19,783 nucleotides of DNA from CAYLNK01 sp964384675. Lineage in GTDB: Bacteria; Acidobacteriota; Thermoanaerobaculia; UBA5066. This document shows, piece by piece, positions 6,336 to 13,248 of this stretch. The notes beneath the pieces are model-generated. The model had not been told where the DNA came from and searched no databases. It saw only the letters and a list, made by a program, of their open reading frames with translations. The stretch spans positions 1 to 19,783 of the forward strand of contig CAYLNK010000101.1 in the NCBI GenBank assembly GCA_964384675.1, in the 5' to 3' direction. Made by a program: the position numbers and the translations under genes. The first letter of the stretch is position 1. Each line of letters opens with the position of its first letter.

Positions 6336-6703
6336 GTGATCGTCGTCTCCATGCCAGGGGGAAGCCGGGTTCGTTTCGTGCTGCTGCACACGTCCGTCGA
6401 GAAGGCGACGCGGTACTTCAACGGCGGGAGGTTCTGGCAGATTCCGAGCAACGTCGTGGAGGACGGGGAGGCGATCACCGAGGCGATCTGCCGGGTACTG
6501 GATCGTTACGGTCTACGTCCGAATGCGATCTGGGCGGCGGAGCACGCCCATCTGATCTACAACCGGCGCTTCACTCGGACTTCGCGTGGCTCTCCCGCGA
6601 GGTGTGCCTCGATCGGGTCCACTATCGCGGCCTAGGGAGGGACGGTCTGCGGTCGGTGCACGAGTACATCACGGGGGTCGCGGAGCCCGCCAAGGAGCTT
6701 GCC
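6336..6703 (+). pseudogene. Nudix-like gene with internal deletion and frameshift
   Basis: From GTG 6336 the frame reads a beta-strand (RVRFVLLHTS), then FWQIPSNVVEDGEAITEA and CRVLDRYGL, the region of the Nudix box, and then HAHLIYNRRF. In canonical enzymes the box is GX5EX7REUXEEXGU; here the RE and EE acidic residues are replaced, so even the intact part looks catalytically weak. After about 6567 the family C-terminus continues in another frame (HSDFAWLSREVCLDR, then a helix ending HEYITGV), and the sheet strands normally lying between are missing. The original frame stops at 6635. The shifted frame runs without a stop into the next gene. I read this as a decayed gene. Confidence 0.55.
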
Positions 6704-6706
6704 TCT

Positions 6707-7345
6707 ATGCTTCACGGAGCCGCTGGTCGCCAGTCCCGGGTCCCACATGCTCGGCCGCCCAGGGCGTTCGTCGTCCTCGCCCTGATCTTGCTCGCCTCCT
6801 CCAGCGCCCAGGCCGGGCCGCCACCGACCGTCACGGATGTCGATGGCAACGAATATCGCACCGTCCTCATCGGGAGCCATCTGTGGCTCGCCGAGAATCT
6901 CCGCGTCACGCGCTCTCCGGATGCGGCTCCTCTTCCGTCGTTCGCCCCCGACGGCGTCGACTCCAACATCGCGCAGTTCGGCCGTCTCTACGCGTGGGAG
7001 TCGGCCCTGAAGGCATGCCCGGTGGGCTGGCACCTCCCGACGGACGCGGAGTGGTCTGCTCTCGAGGCGGCCGGAGCGCCGCCCCTGCAGCTACGTGACC
7101 CGGCGTTCTGGTCGCCGACCTTCCCGACGACCGCGGGCGCTCTCCAGCTCGGGGTGCGTCCTGCTGGCTACAGCAACGACGAAGGCTTCGACAACTACTT
7201 CCGCTCGCGTGCGGTCTTCTGGTCCGCCTCGCGGCAGGACGAGCATTTCGTCTGGTCGCGAGTTCTGGCGCGGGAAGGGGGACTTCGCCGGGCACCGCAG
7301 CATCCGCGGTATCGCTTCTCCGTCAGGTGCATCCAGAGCCGGTAG
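6707..7345 (+). CDS. Secreted FISUMP-domain protein
   Basis: From ATG 6707, with AAGGAG about ten bases upstream, the 212-residue product has a signal peptide (RAFVVLALILLASSSAQA, cleaved before GPPP). The mature part is one Fib_succ_major/FISUMP domain: VTDVDGNEYRTVLIG, LWLAENLRV, a GRLYAWESA block, CPVGWHLPTDAEW, and the closing FSVRCIQS. This C-type-lectin-like fold is found in surface or secreted proteins, best known in Bacteroidota and Fibrobacterota; binding partners are largely unknown. Upstream the frame is continuous with the tail of the Nudix remnant, but the signal peptide and ribosome site indicate the independent start. Confidence 0.85.
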   Translation: MLHGAAGRQSRVPHARPPRAFVVLALILLASSSAQAGPPPTVTDVDGNEYRTVLIGSHLWLAENLRVTRSPDAAPLPSFAPDGVDSNIAQFGRLYAWESALKACPVGWHLPTDAEWSALEAAGAPPLQLRDPAFWSPTFPTTAGALQLGVRPAGYSNDEGFDNYFRSRAVFWSASRQDEHFVWSRVLAREGGLRRAPQHPRYRFSVRCIQSR

Positions 7346-7397
7346 GTCGCACACTCCCGGGTCTCTAGGGCCGCAGCGCCCCGATGGAGGAGATCCG

Positions 7398-7889
7398 ATG
7401 CTTCGACTCTCGCCTCGTTCTCTCGCGTTGGCCTGCCGGGCCACGTGCGGTGTGCTCCTTTCGGCACTGGTGGTCGCGTGCGCTTCCTCGGTGTCGCCGG
7501 CCGCGGGCTCCGGCAGCGAGACGAAGGCGCGCCTCACCCGTCAGGCGGACGAATGGGATCGAGCCATCGTCCGGAAGGACGTGGCGGCGATCGCGGCGAA
7601 CATGGCGGACGACTTCCGGCAGATCCGGCGGGACGGGTCCGTCGTCGATAGGAAGACGTTCCTGGCCGACATCGTCTCGCCGGACCTCGTCATCGACCCT
7701 TACACGGTGGAGGACCTCGACGTGCGTCTTTACGGGGGCGTGGCGCTTCTCTCGGGGCGGACTCGGATGACGGGGACGTACGCCGGCAAGCCGTTCCGCT
7801 CACACTATCGCTACATCGACACGTACGTATTCCGGGACGGGCGGTGGGCGGTCTGCAGCGTCCAGATCACCGGCATCCCGGAGCCGTGA
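7398..7889 (+). CDS. NTF2-like (DUF4440/SnoaL-type) lipoprotein
   Basis: The 163-residue product starts at ATG 7398, seven bases after GGAGGA, and begins with a lipoprotein leader ending SALVVAC. The mature part has the cone-shaped NTF2-like fold: QADEWDRAIVRKDVAAIAANMADDF as the first helices, IRRDGSVVDRKTFLADI, then strands DVRLYGGVALLSGRTRMTG and YIDTYVFRDGRWAVCSVQIT. This order is typical of DUF4440 proteins. These are usually ligand-binding or uncharacterised; a catalytic role is not shown. An open frame upstream from 7095 is an extension through the previous gene and is not used. Confidence 0.85.
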   Translation: MLRLSPRSLALACRATCGVLLSALVVACASSVSPAAGSGSETKARLTRQADEWDRAIVRKDVAAIAANMADDFRQIRRDGSVVDRKTFLADIVSPDLVIDPYTVEDLDVRLYGGVALLSGRTRMTGTYAGKPFRSHYRYIDTYVFRDGRWAVCSVQITGIPEP

Positions 7890-7925
7890 TCGGAGGCGTG
7901 CGGACCGCGTTCCTCGCGTCCTACG

Positions 7926-9056
7926 ATGAAGCGCAAGGCCACCGCTCTTCTGATCCTGCTCGCCGCGATACGGGTGGAAGCCCACGATGCCGAGACGTAC
8001 CTGCTGCACCAGGCCGTCTCGAATCGCGAGACGATCGTCTATAGACGGGTCATCCGCTTCGATGACGAGAAGCACCTGTTCCACGTCCAGGACTACTTCG
8101 AGAACGGACGACTTCAGATGGACGCCTACTACACCTCCTTCGACAAACGAGTGAAGGAGGAGCTTCAGTGCAACTACCGTTCGAATACCAAGGAAGGGGC
8201 GTACAGGGAGTGGTACCAGAACGGCAAGATCAGGTTCCAAGGACGTTTCAGGCGGGGCAGACAGGATGGTGAGAGCACCGGCTGGTATGAGTCCGGGCAG
8301 AAGGAAGCGGAGGAGCACTGGCTTGGCGGGCAGCTGCACGGTCGGGTCAAGTACTGGTCGGAGAAGGGGGACCTCGAGTTCGACTCGACGTTCAGGCACG
8401 GCATGAACCAGCATCCCCGGAGCGTCACCTATTCCTACGTGTCCTACCTCCCGAGGGGCTATGACGCAGACGCGGCCGCGAGGTGGCCCCTGGTCATCTA
8501 CCTGCACGGCGGTTCGGATCGGGGGACCGAGCTGAAGAGGGTCTACTCATCGGGGATTCCCGATCAGGTCCACAGGGGACGCGAGTTCCCGTTCGTCATG
8601 CTCGCTCCCCAGTGTCCCAGGCATCTCAGGTGGTCGACCGATGACTGGTTCGAGAGCTTCTACGAGGAAGCGATCGCCCGGTATCGAATCGACTCCGACA
8701 GGGTGTATCTCACCGGCCCGAGCCTCGGCGGCTCGGGTACCTGGTATATCGCGACCCGGTATCCCGACAGGTTCGCCGCGATCGCTCCGATGAGCGGCTT
8801 CACGAGTCATGTCGACTACATCGACGAGCACATCGCAAGTCTGTTCGAGGTGCCAGTTTGGGCCTTCCACGGAAGGGCAGACACCGTCGTTCCGTTCGAG
8901 GAGACGGAGCGGATCATCAGGAGGCTCGAGGGAAGGAACAGGAACCTGCGATTCTCGGCTGAGCCGGATGTCGGCCACTCGATCCACTGGCAGGTGTACC
9001 CGGGGCGCGACATCTACGATTGGCTCCTCAGCTACGACAGGCGATCGAGGAGATGA
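7926..9056 (+). CDS. Exported YwqK/MORN-like repeat protein fused to alpha/beta hydrolase
   Basis: The 376-residue product has a likely signal peptide (MKRKATALLILLAAIRVEA). Residues about 55-155 hold repeats of the YwqK/MORN_2 type: YFENGRLQMDAYY, GAYREWYQNGKIRFQGRF, STGWYESGQKEAEEHW and HGRVKYWSEKGDLEFDSTF. From about residue 167 an alpha/beta hydrolase follows, with WPLVIYLHGGS as oxyanion-hole strand, the nucleophile elbow GPSLGGSG (Ser266), HGRADTVVP (Asp319) and VGHSIHW (His351). The hydrolase resembles secreted PHB-depolymerase/esterase-like proteins, so an ester substrate outside the cytoplasm is likely. The repeat domain probably binds or positions a partner. Start ATG follows the previous gene by 36 bases; no strong ribosome site is seen. 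Confidence 0.85.
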   Translation: MKRKATALLILLAAIRVEAHDAETYLLHQAVSNRETIVYRRVIRFDDEKHLFHVQDYFENGRLQMDAYYTSFDKRVKEELQCNYRSNTKEGAYREWYQNGKIRFQGRFRRGRQDGESTGWYESGQKEAEEHWLGGQLHGRVKYWSEKGDLEFDSTFRHGMNQHPRSVTYSYVSYLPRGYDADAAARWPLVIYLHGGSDRGTELKRVYSSGIPDQVHRGREFPFVMLAPQCPRHLRWSTDDWFESFYEEAIARYRIDSDRVYLTGPSLGGSGTWYIATRYPDRFAAIAPMSGFTSHVDYIDEHIASLFEVPVWAFHGRADTVVPFEETERIIRRLEGRNRNLRFSAEPDVGHSIHWQVYPGRDIYDWLLSYDRRSRR

Positions 9057-9074
9057 CCTCGCCGTCCGCGCCTT

Positions 9075-9155
9075 GCCGTGACCCTCATCCGTTCGGCCCT
9101 GGAGAGGCGGCCGCAGCCGCATTCCTGACGTGCCGGTCTCCTCGGCGTGGGATCA
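9075..9155 (+). repeat. Direct repeat copy B: orphan duplicate of the BPL_N gene 3' end
   Basis: This sequence lies just after the hydrolase gene. It encodes AVTLIRSALERRPQPHS and TGA with no gene body in front, matching the last codons of the BPL_N gene at 5349 and part of its downstream sequence. It is either the scar of a deleted paralogue or a duplicated tail. Confidence 0.8.
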
Positions 9156-9179
9156 TTCCGGGAGAGGGAGGCGCGGGAG

Positions 9180-9521
9180 ATGGGTGCAGACGTCCATGTC
9201 GAGGTGGTCTCTCCGAGGCTGCTGGCCGCCGTCGGGCGGGAGGTTGCCGCCGGCCGCGTTCAGCAGGCCTGGCGGCCCGCCCTCGATCAGGTCTGGGCCT
9301 TCCTTCGTTCGCAGCCCGGCCTGCGGACCGACGGACACAACATCTTCGTCTATCACCATCCCGCCGGGGACGGGGCTCCGGTGCAGGCCGAGTTCGGCGT
9401 CGAGGTCACACGGGAGTTCGCCGCGTCGGGCGAGGTCAGACCCGTCTGGACGCCGGGCGGGGAGGCCGCGGTGGTACCTCTTGGCCTGAGGCCGGGGAAC
9501 GATGGCGATGGCAAACAGTGA
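9180..9521 (+). CDS. GyrI-like effector-binding domain protein, C-terminally truncated
   Basis: The 113-residue product starts at ATG 9180 after a GGGAGGCGCGGGAG purine-rich site. It resembles the first part of GyrI/AraC effector-binding proteins: strand VHVEVVSPRLLAAVGREV, helix AWRPALDQVWAFLRS, GHNIFVYHHP, then FGVEVTREF and VWTPGGEAAVV. In intact relatives this last strand leads to an HRGPY motif and about 50 further residues, including the WEVYGDW region. Here it runs into 14 unrelated residues and a stop. The 3' end overlaps the next gene by 20 bases. A deletion joining the two genes is the simplest explanation, so the protein is probably not fully folded. Confidence 0.65.
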   Translation: MGADVHVEVVSPRLLAAVGREVAAGRVQQAWRPALDQVWAFLRSQPGLRTDGHNIFVYHHPAGDGAPVQAEFGVEVTREFAASGEVRPVWTPGGEAAVVPLGLRPGNDGDGKQ

Positions 9522-10074
9522 TTCTCGAGTGACGATCCACATGGTGGCGAGCCTCGACGGCTTCATCGCCCGCAGGGACGGGAGCGTCGAGTGGCTCGAG
9601 ACCTCGGACAAGTTCGCGGGCGGAGAGACGATGGATGCGGCGTCCGTCGAGGCGTTCCTGAAGACGATCGATTGCTACGTCATGGGGTCGCGGACCTACG
9701 AGACGGCGATGAGCTTCGCGTCGAAGGGGTTTGGGTGGGCGTACGGCGACAAGCCCACCTTCGTCCTCACCCATCGGGAGCTGCCCCGGATCCGGGAGAC
9801 CGTCGAGCTTTGCTCGGGTGACCTCGCGGAGCTGGTGACGGGCCGCCTGCGGCCCGCGTTCCGGAGCATCTGGTTCGTGGGAGGCGGTGTCGTTTCCGGG
9901 GAGTGCCTTCGTCTAGGGCTCGCCGACGAGGTTCGCTACTCGATCCTGCCGATCGTGATCGGGGACGGGATCCCGTTCTTCGAGAAGGTCGACCGGGACG
10001 TCGCCCTCCACCTGGTGGAGGTGAAGGCCTACGACAGCGGCATGGTGGGGCTTCGCTACGAGGTACGTCGCTAG
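9502..10074 (+). CDS. RibD C-terminal/dihydrofolate reductase-like protein
   Basis: A complete 190-residue reductase-fold protein: VTIHMVASLDGFIARRDGS at the start, DCYVMGSRTYE as the family's central GR-type strand, KPTFVLTHRELP, IWFVGGGVVSGECLRLGLADEV, and LPIVIGDGIPFFE near the end. This matches the YyaP/YwjB-like group related to the reductase domain of RibD and to DHFR, NADPH-dependent in characterised relatives, with substrates mostly unknown. ATG 9502 and 9508 are both possible. The gene begins inside the truncated GyrI-like frame. It is distinct from the DHFR-like fragment in the integron array, which belongs to another subgroup. Confidence 0.88.
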   Translation: MAMANSDSRVTIHMVASLDGFIARRDGSVEWLETSDKFAGGETMDAASVEAFLKTIDCYVMGSRTYETAMSFASKGFGWAYGDKPTFVLTHRELPRIRETVELCSGDLAELVTGRLRPAFRSIWFVGGGVVSGECLRLGLADEVRYSILPIVIGDGIPFFEKVDRDVALHLVEVKAYDSGMVGLRYEVRR

Positions 10075-10105
10075 GCGACGCGGCGCGCCGCGAGGGCCGG
10101 TACGC

Positions 10106-10111
10106 TATCCT
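10106..10111 (+). promoter_or_regulatory. Possible -10 element (TATCCT)
   Basis: TATCCT within TACGCTATCCTCTCC precedes the secreted cysteine-rich gene by 26 bases; the context TATCCTCTC recurs exactly before the ABC ATPase at 11212. Confidence 0.35.
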
Positions 10112-10137
10112 CTCCGCTCAATCGAAGGGGGTGCGTG

Positions 10138-10737
10138 ATGTCGTCGTCCAGCCGGACCCGGGCGTTCCGTTGCTTCGTGCTGCTCGTTCTCTTCCTCGTT
10201 CCTCAGAGCGCTCCCGCCGGCCTCTTCGGGCGGGTCCGCGACCGCCTGCGGCAGCGCGTCGACCAGCGCGTCGACAAGCTGAAGAAGCGGATCGAGGGGA
10301 CGCTCGACCGCCCGTGCGGGGCCGAGTTCTCGGCCGCGCTGAATGCGGCCCTCGACGCCCAGAAGCGATGCCTCGCCGACCCGCCGGCGGGCAGCCCGGT
10401 CGACAAGTTCGAGAAGCTCTCCCAGAAGGAAGCGGACGCCTTCTGCGGCAAGCGCTCGGACGAGGAGTGTCTCGACTTCGTCCTGGACGAGCAGGAGAAG
10501 TTCTGCGACGTGAAGATTACGTCTCTCGTGGCGGAGGCGGCCAAGAGGAAGGCGGCGTGCCTGTCCGAGGACAAGAACTGCGTGGGGCTGAACGCGCGGC
10601 TGGCGGTCAACGCGGAGCAGATCGCCCTCCTGCAGGGGGACGTGCGCGTGGCGGAGGCCGCGCTGAAGGCGCTCCAGAACCGGCTGAAGAAGCAGCAGGA
10701 GGAGGACGCGAAGCTGCGCGCCCAGTGCAAGCCGTGA
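10138..10737 (+). CDS. Secreted cysteine-containing coiled-coil protein
   Basis: The 199-residue product from ATG 10138 (a GTG lies directly upstream) has a signal peptide with core FVLLVLFLVPQSAPA, cleaved near residue 27. The mature part contains eight cysteines in spaced positions (RPCG, KRCL, FCGK, ECLD, FCDV, ACLS, NCVG, QCKP), enough for four disulfides, and is otherwise strongly helical with charged heptad-like stretches, including LQNRLKKQQEEDAKLR at the end. A periplasmic or extracellular disulfide-stapled helical protein is likely. No family is recognised. It is separated from the surrounding genes and transcribed alone. Confidence 0.75.
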   Translation: MSSSSRTRAFRCFVLLVLFLVPQSAPAGLFGRVRDRLRQRVDQRVDKLKKRIEGTLDRPCGAEFSAALNAALDAQKRCLADPPAGSPVDKFEKLSQKEADAFCGKRSDEECLDFVLDEQEKFCDVKITSLVAEAAKRKAACLSEDKNCVGLNARLAVNAEQIALLQGDVRVAEAALKALQNRLKKQQEEDAKLRAQCKP

Positions 10738-10757
10738 GGCGGTTTCCCGATAGCCGA

Positions 10758-11198
10758 TCAGAGATGGCTTCGTAGCGCCCGGAGGGAGGCCGCCTCGCGG
10801 CCTCCCATCCCGTTGGGATCGCCCTCGACCTCCTCGATCAGCGCACGCGCCCCCGCGACGTCCCCCATCGCGGCGCGGAGCCACGCCTGCGCGGTCAGGA
10901 GCGTGCACACCTCCGCCTCGGACTCGAGGCCCTCGCCCGAGCCGGTGGACCAGGTGCCGAACTCCGATTGCCAGCTCTCGGCCGCGCGCAGGTGCGCGAG
11001 CGCCTCTTCGGCCAGGGCCGGGTCCCGATGGCGGTCGAACCAGCGGCGGACGTGCGTCGTGAGGAGGCCGTCCTCCGGCAGCCCCAGAAGGGCTCGCGCC
11101 CACGCTTCCTCCAGCACGCGCAGGCGCCCGACGGCGCTGTAACGATCGCGGGCAAGCTCCGCTCTCTCCCGTTCGACTTCGGCCGCGAAGTCTCTCAT
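10758..11198 (-). CDS. Small helical hypothetical protein
   Basis: On the minus strand an ATG at 11198 opens a 146-residue helical protein (MRDFAAEVERERAELARD at the start, LLTAQAWLRAAMGDVAGAR near the end). Alternating helices such as PALAEEALAHLRAAESW resemble TPR-like packing, but no family is assigned. Longer in-frame extensions run through the antisense of the ABC ATPase gene and are not credible. It is divergent from the ATPase, with only 27 bases between the two starts, and its end approaches the secreted cysteine protein gene. Confidence 0.65.
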   Translation of the reverse strand: MRDFAAEVERERAELARDRYSAVGRLRVLEEAWARALLGLPEDGLLTTHVRRWFDRHRDPALAEEALAHLRAAESWQSEFGTWSTGSGEGLESEAEVCTLLTAQAWLRAAMGDVAGARALIEEVEGDPNGMGGREAASLRALRSHL

Positions 11199-11211
11199 CG
11201 GCTCGTAACGG

Positions 11212-11217
11212 TATCCT
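11212..11217 (+). promoter_or_regulatory. Possible -10 element (TATCCT) in divergent start region
   Basis: TATCCT is eight bases before the ABC ATPase ATG. On the opposite strand TACCGT is a possible -10 nine bases before the divergent gene's start. Both fit in the 27-base gap, implying near-leaderless, overlapping divergent promoters. Confidence 0.35.
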
Positions 11218-11225
11218 CTCGCGCC

Positions 11226-12143
11226 ATGTCCGACCAGATCGTCGTGAGCGGCCTGCGTAAGCAGTACCAGAAGGTGCTGGCCGTGGCGGGCGTGGACCTG
11301 CGGGTCGGCGCCGGCGAGGTCTTCGGCCTCCTGGGCCCGAACGGAGCCGGCAAGACGACGACGCTGGAGATGATGGAGGGGCTCACCCGGCCCGACGCCG
11401 GGGAGATCTCGATCTGCGGGCTCAACTGGCGCCAGCACGCGCCGGAGATCCGCGCCCGCATCGGCGTGCAGCTGCAGGCCACGAGCCTCTACAACAAGAT
11501 CACGCCGCGGGAGGCGCTGGATCTCTTCGGGAGCTACTACCCGAAGCGGCGCTCCACCGCCGAGCTGCTCGCGCTGGTGCAGCTCGAGGACAAGGCCGAC
11601 GCGTACCACGTGACGCTCTCGGGCGGGCAGGCGCAGCGGCTGGCCCTGGCGCTGGCCCTCGTGAACGACCCCGAGGTCGTCTTCCTCGACGAGCCGACCG
11701 CTGGCCTCGACCCCCAGGGACGCCGCTCGCTCTGGGAGGTCGTGCGGCGGATGAAGGCCGAGGGGCGGACGACGGTGATCACCACGCACTACATGGACGA
11801 GGCCGAGGCGCTCTGCGACCGGCTGGCGATCCTGGATCACGGCACGATCCTCCGGGCGGGGACGCCGGCGGAGCTGATCGCCGGCCTCGGGATCCCGAGC
11901 GTCGTCGAGCTGACGTTCGACGGGACGGCGCCCGAACCGTCCGCCTTCGCATCCCGCCTCGGCCTGGCCGTGGGGGCGCGCGGCGACCTGTGGGAGATCC
12001 TGACGCCGGATCCGAAGGCCCTCCTGCCGCGGCTCCTCACCGCGATCGAGGGCGAGCGCCTCGAATACAACCAGGTACACGTGCGGCGAGCGACGCTCGA
12101 GGACGTCTTCCTGAAGCTCACCGGAAGGAGCCTTCGCGAATGA
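11226..12143 (+). CDS. ABC-2 type transporter ATP-binding protein
   Basis: This 305-residue ATPase energises the permease encoded next. It shows Walker A GPNGAGKTT (residues 37-45), the Q-loop region VQLQATSLYNKITPREAL, signature LSGGQ (131-135), Walker B VVFLDEP (151-157) followed by TAGLDP, and the H-loop His188 in TTHYMDEAEAL. The C-terminal extension ends ATLEDVFLKLTGRSLRE, typical of drug- and polyketide-type ABC-2 exporters (CcmA/DrrA-like). ATG 11226 is chosen over upstream in-frame codons, which would read through the divergent gene. The stop overlaps the permease ATG (ATGA), so translation is coupled. Confidence 0.95.
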   Translation: MSDQIVVSGLRKQYQKVLAVAGVDLRVGAGEVFGLLGPNGAGKTTTLEMMEGLTRPDAGEISICGLNWRQHAPEIRARIGVQLQATSLYNKITPREALDLFGSYYPKRRSTAELLALVQLEDKADAYHVTLSGGQAQRLALALALVNDPEVVFLDEPTAGLDPQGRRSLWEVVRRMKAEGRTTVITTHYMDEAEALCDRLAILDHGTILRAGTPAELIAGLGIPSVVELTFDGTAPEPSAFASRLGLAVGARGDLWEILTPDPKALLPRLLTAIEGERLEYNQVHVRRATLEDVFLKLTGRSLRE

Positions 12144-13243
12144 GCCAGCCCAGCGCGTCCGCGTCGCGGCTGCCGAGCCCGCTCGGGCTCCTCTGGCAGC
12201 AGTTCCGGATCGAGTGGCGGCTCTACTCGCGCGATCGAGGCGCCATGTTCTGGGCGTTCCTCTTTCCGGTGCTGATGCTGTCGGCCTTCGGTGTGATCTT
12301 CCGCTCCGGCGGAAACACGGCGATGAAGCTGGTGCGTGTGGCTCCGGCTCGCGAGACGGCGCGGGACCGGGAGCTGCTGAAGGCGCTCGGGGAGTCTCAC
12401 CTCTCCATCGACACGCTCCCCGCCGACGAGGCGGAGCGGCGGTGGGAGAAGGGGGAGACGACCGCGCAGCTGGAGGCGGTCGGCGACGGCTATCGCCTGC
12501 GCCTAAACAGCTATCGGATCGCGCAGGGGCAGGTGGCGGCCTCCGCGGCGAGCCAGGCCTTCCTGGTGGCGCAAGCGCGGCTGAACGGCTCTCCCGAGCC
12601 GGAGCGGATCCCCATCGTGGTGGAGAGTCCGGGCCACGCGCGCGCCGCCACGTACGCCGCGTTCCTGGTGCCCGGGCTGATCGGTCTCAACCTCCTCACG
12701 ATGGGTCTCTTCGCCGTGGGGATGGTGACGGTCGCCTATCGGGAGAAGGGGAAGTTCCGCAGGCTCGCCGTGACGCCGCTCCCGAAGTGGGTCTTCCTGA
12801 TGGGTCAGATCCTGCAGCGGGTCACCCTGGTGGCCGCGCAGACCACGTTGCTGCTGCTGGTCGCCCGGCTCCTCTTCAAGATCGAGAACCAGGGGTCGTA
12901 CCTGCTCTTCGCGGGGCTGGTGGTCTACGGCACGGCGACGTTCCTGGCCATGGGCTTCGCCCTGTCGAGCTTCGCGTCGACGGTCGAGACGTACGGCGCC
13001 ATCTCGAACCTCGTCTTCTTCCCGATGATGCTGCTGTCGGGCGTCTACTTCGGCCTGGACAGCGCGCCGCGCTGGATGCAGAACGCGGTGTCGCTCCTGC
13101 CTCTGGCGCCGTTCCTCCGGGTCCTGCGAGCCGTCTTCAACGACGGCGCAACGCTGGCCGGCCACGGCGCGGGGCTGGCGGTCATCGGCGTCTGGGCCGT
13201 GCTGCTCTTCCTCTTCGCGGTGAAGCGCTTCCGCTGGGTGTAG
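12140..13243 (+). CDS. ABC-2 type transporter permease
   Basis: A 367-residue integral membrane protein of the ABC-2/DrrB-YhfP-like type. The first transmembrane helix is at about residues 36-55 (MFWAFLFPVLMLSAFGVIF). A 120-residue extracytoplasmic domain of mixed structure follows, and then five more helices between about 172 and 365 (for example FLVPGLIGLNLLTMGLFAVGM and FLAMGFALSSFA), including the LLSGVYF motif common in this family. With the upstream ATPase it should form an exporter of small molecules, peptides or lipids. Its start overlaps the ATPase stop by four bases. The sulfotransferase gene begins five bases after its stop. Confidence 0.93.
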   Translation: MSQPSASASRLPSPLGLLWQQFRIEWRLYSRDRGAMFWAFLFPVLMLSAFGVIFRSGGNTAMKLVRVAPARETARDRELLKALGESHLSIDTLPADEAERRWEKGETTAQLEAVGDGYRLRLNSYRIAQGQVAASAASQAFLVAQARLNGSPEPERIPIVVESPGHARAATYAAFLVPGLIGLNLLTMGLFAVGMVTVAYREKGKFRRLAVTPLPKWVFLMGQILQRVTLVAAQTTLLLLVARLLFKIENQGSYLLFAGLVVYGTATFLAMGFALSSFASTVETYGAISNLVFFPMMLLSGVYFGLDSAPRWMQNAVSLLPLAPFLRVLRAVFNDGATLAGHGAGLAVIGVWAVLLFLFAVKRFRWV

Positions 13244-13248
13244 TTCCG

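Noticed and set aside
10758..12080. 440-residue minus-strand frame opposite the ABC ATPase
   Set aside because: Only the part starting at 11198 has protein-like composition; the rest is antisense of the ATPase.
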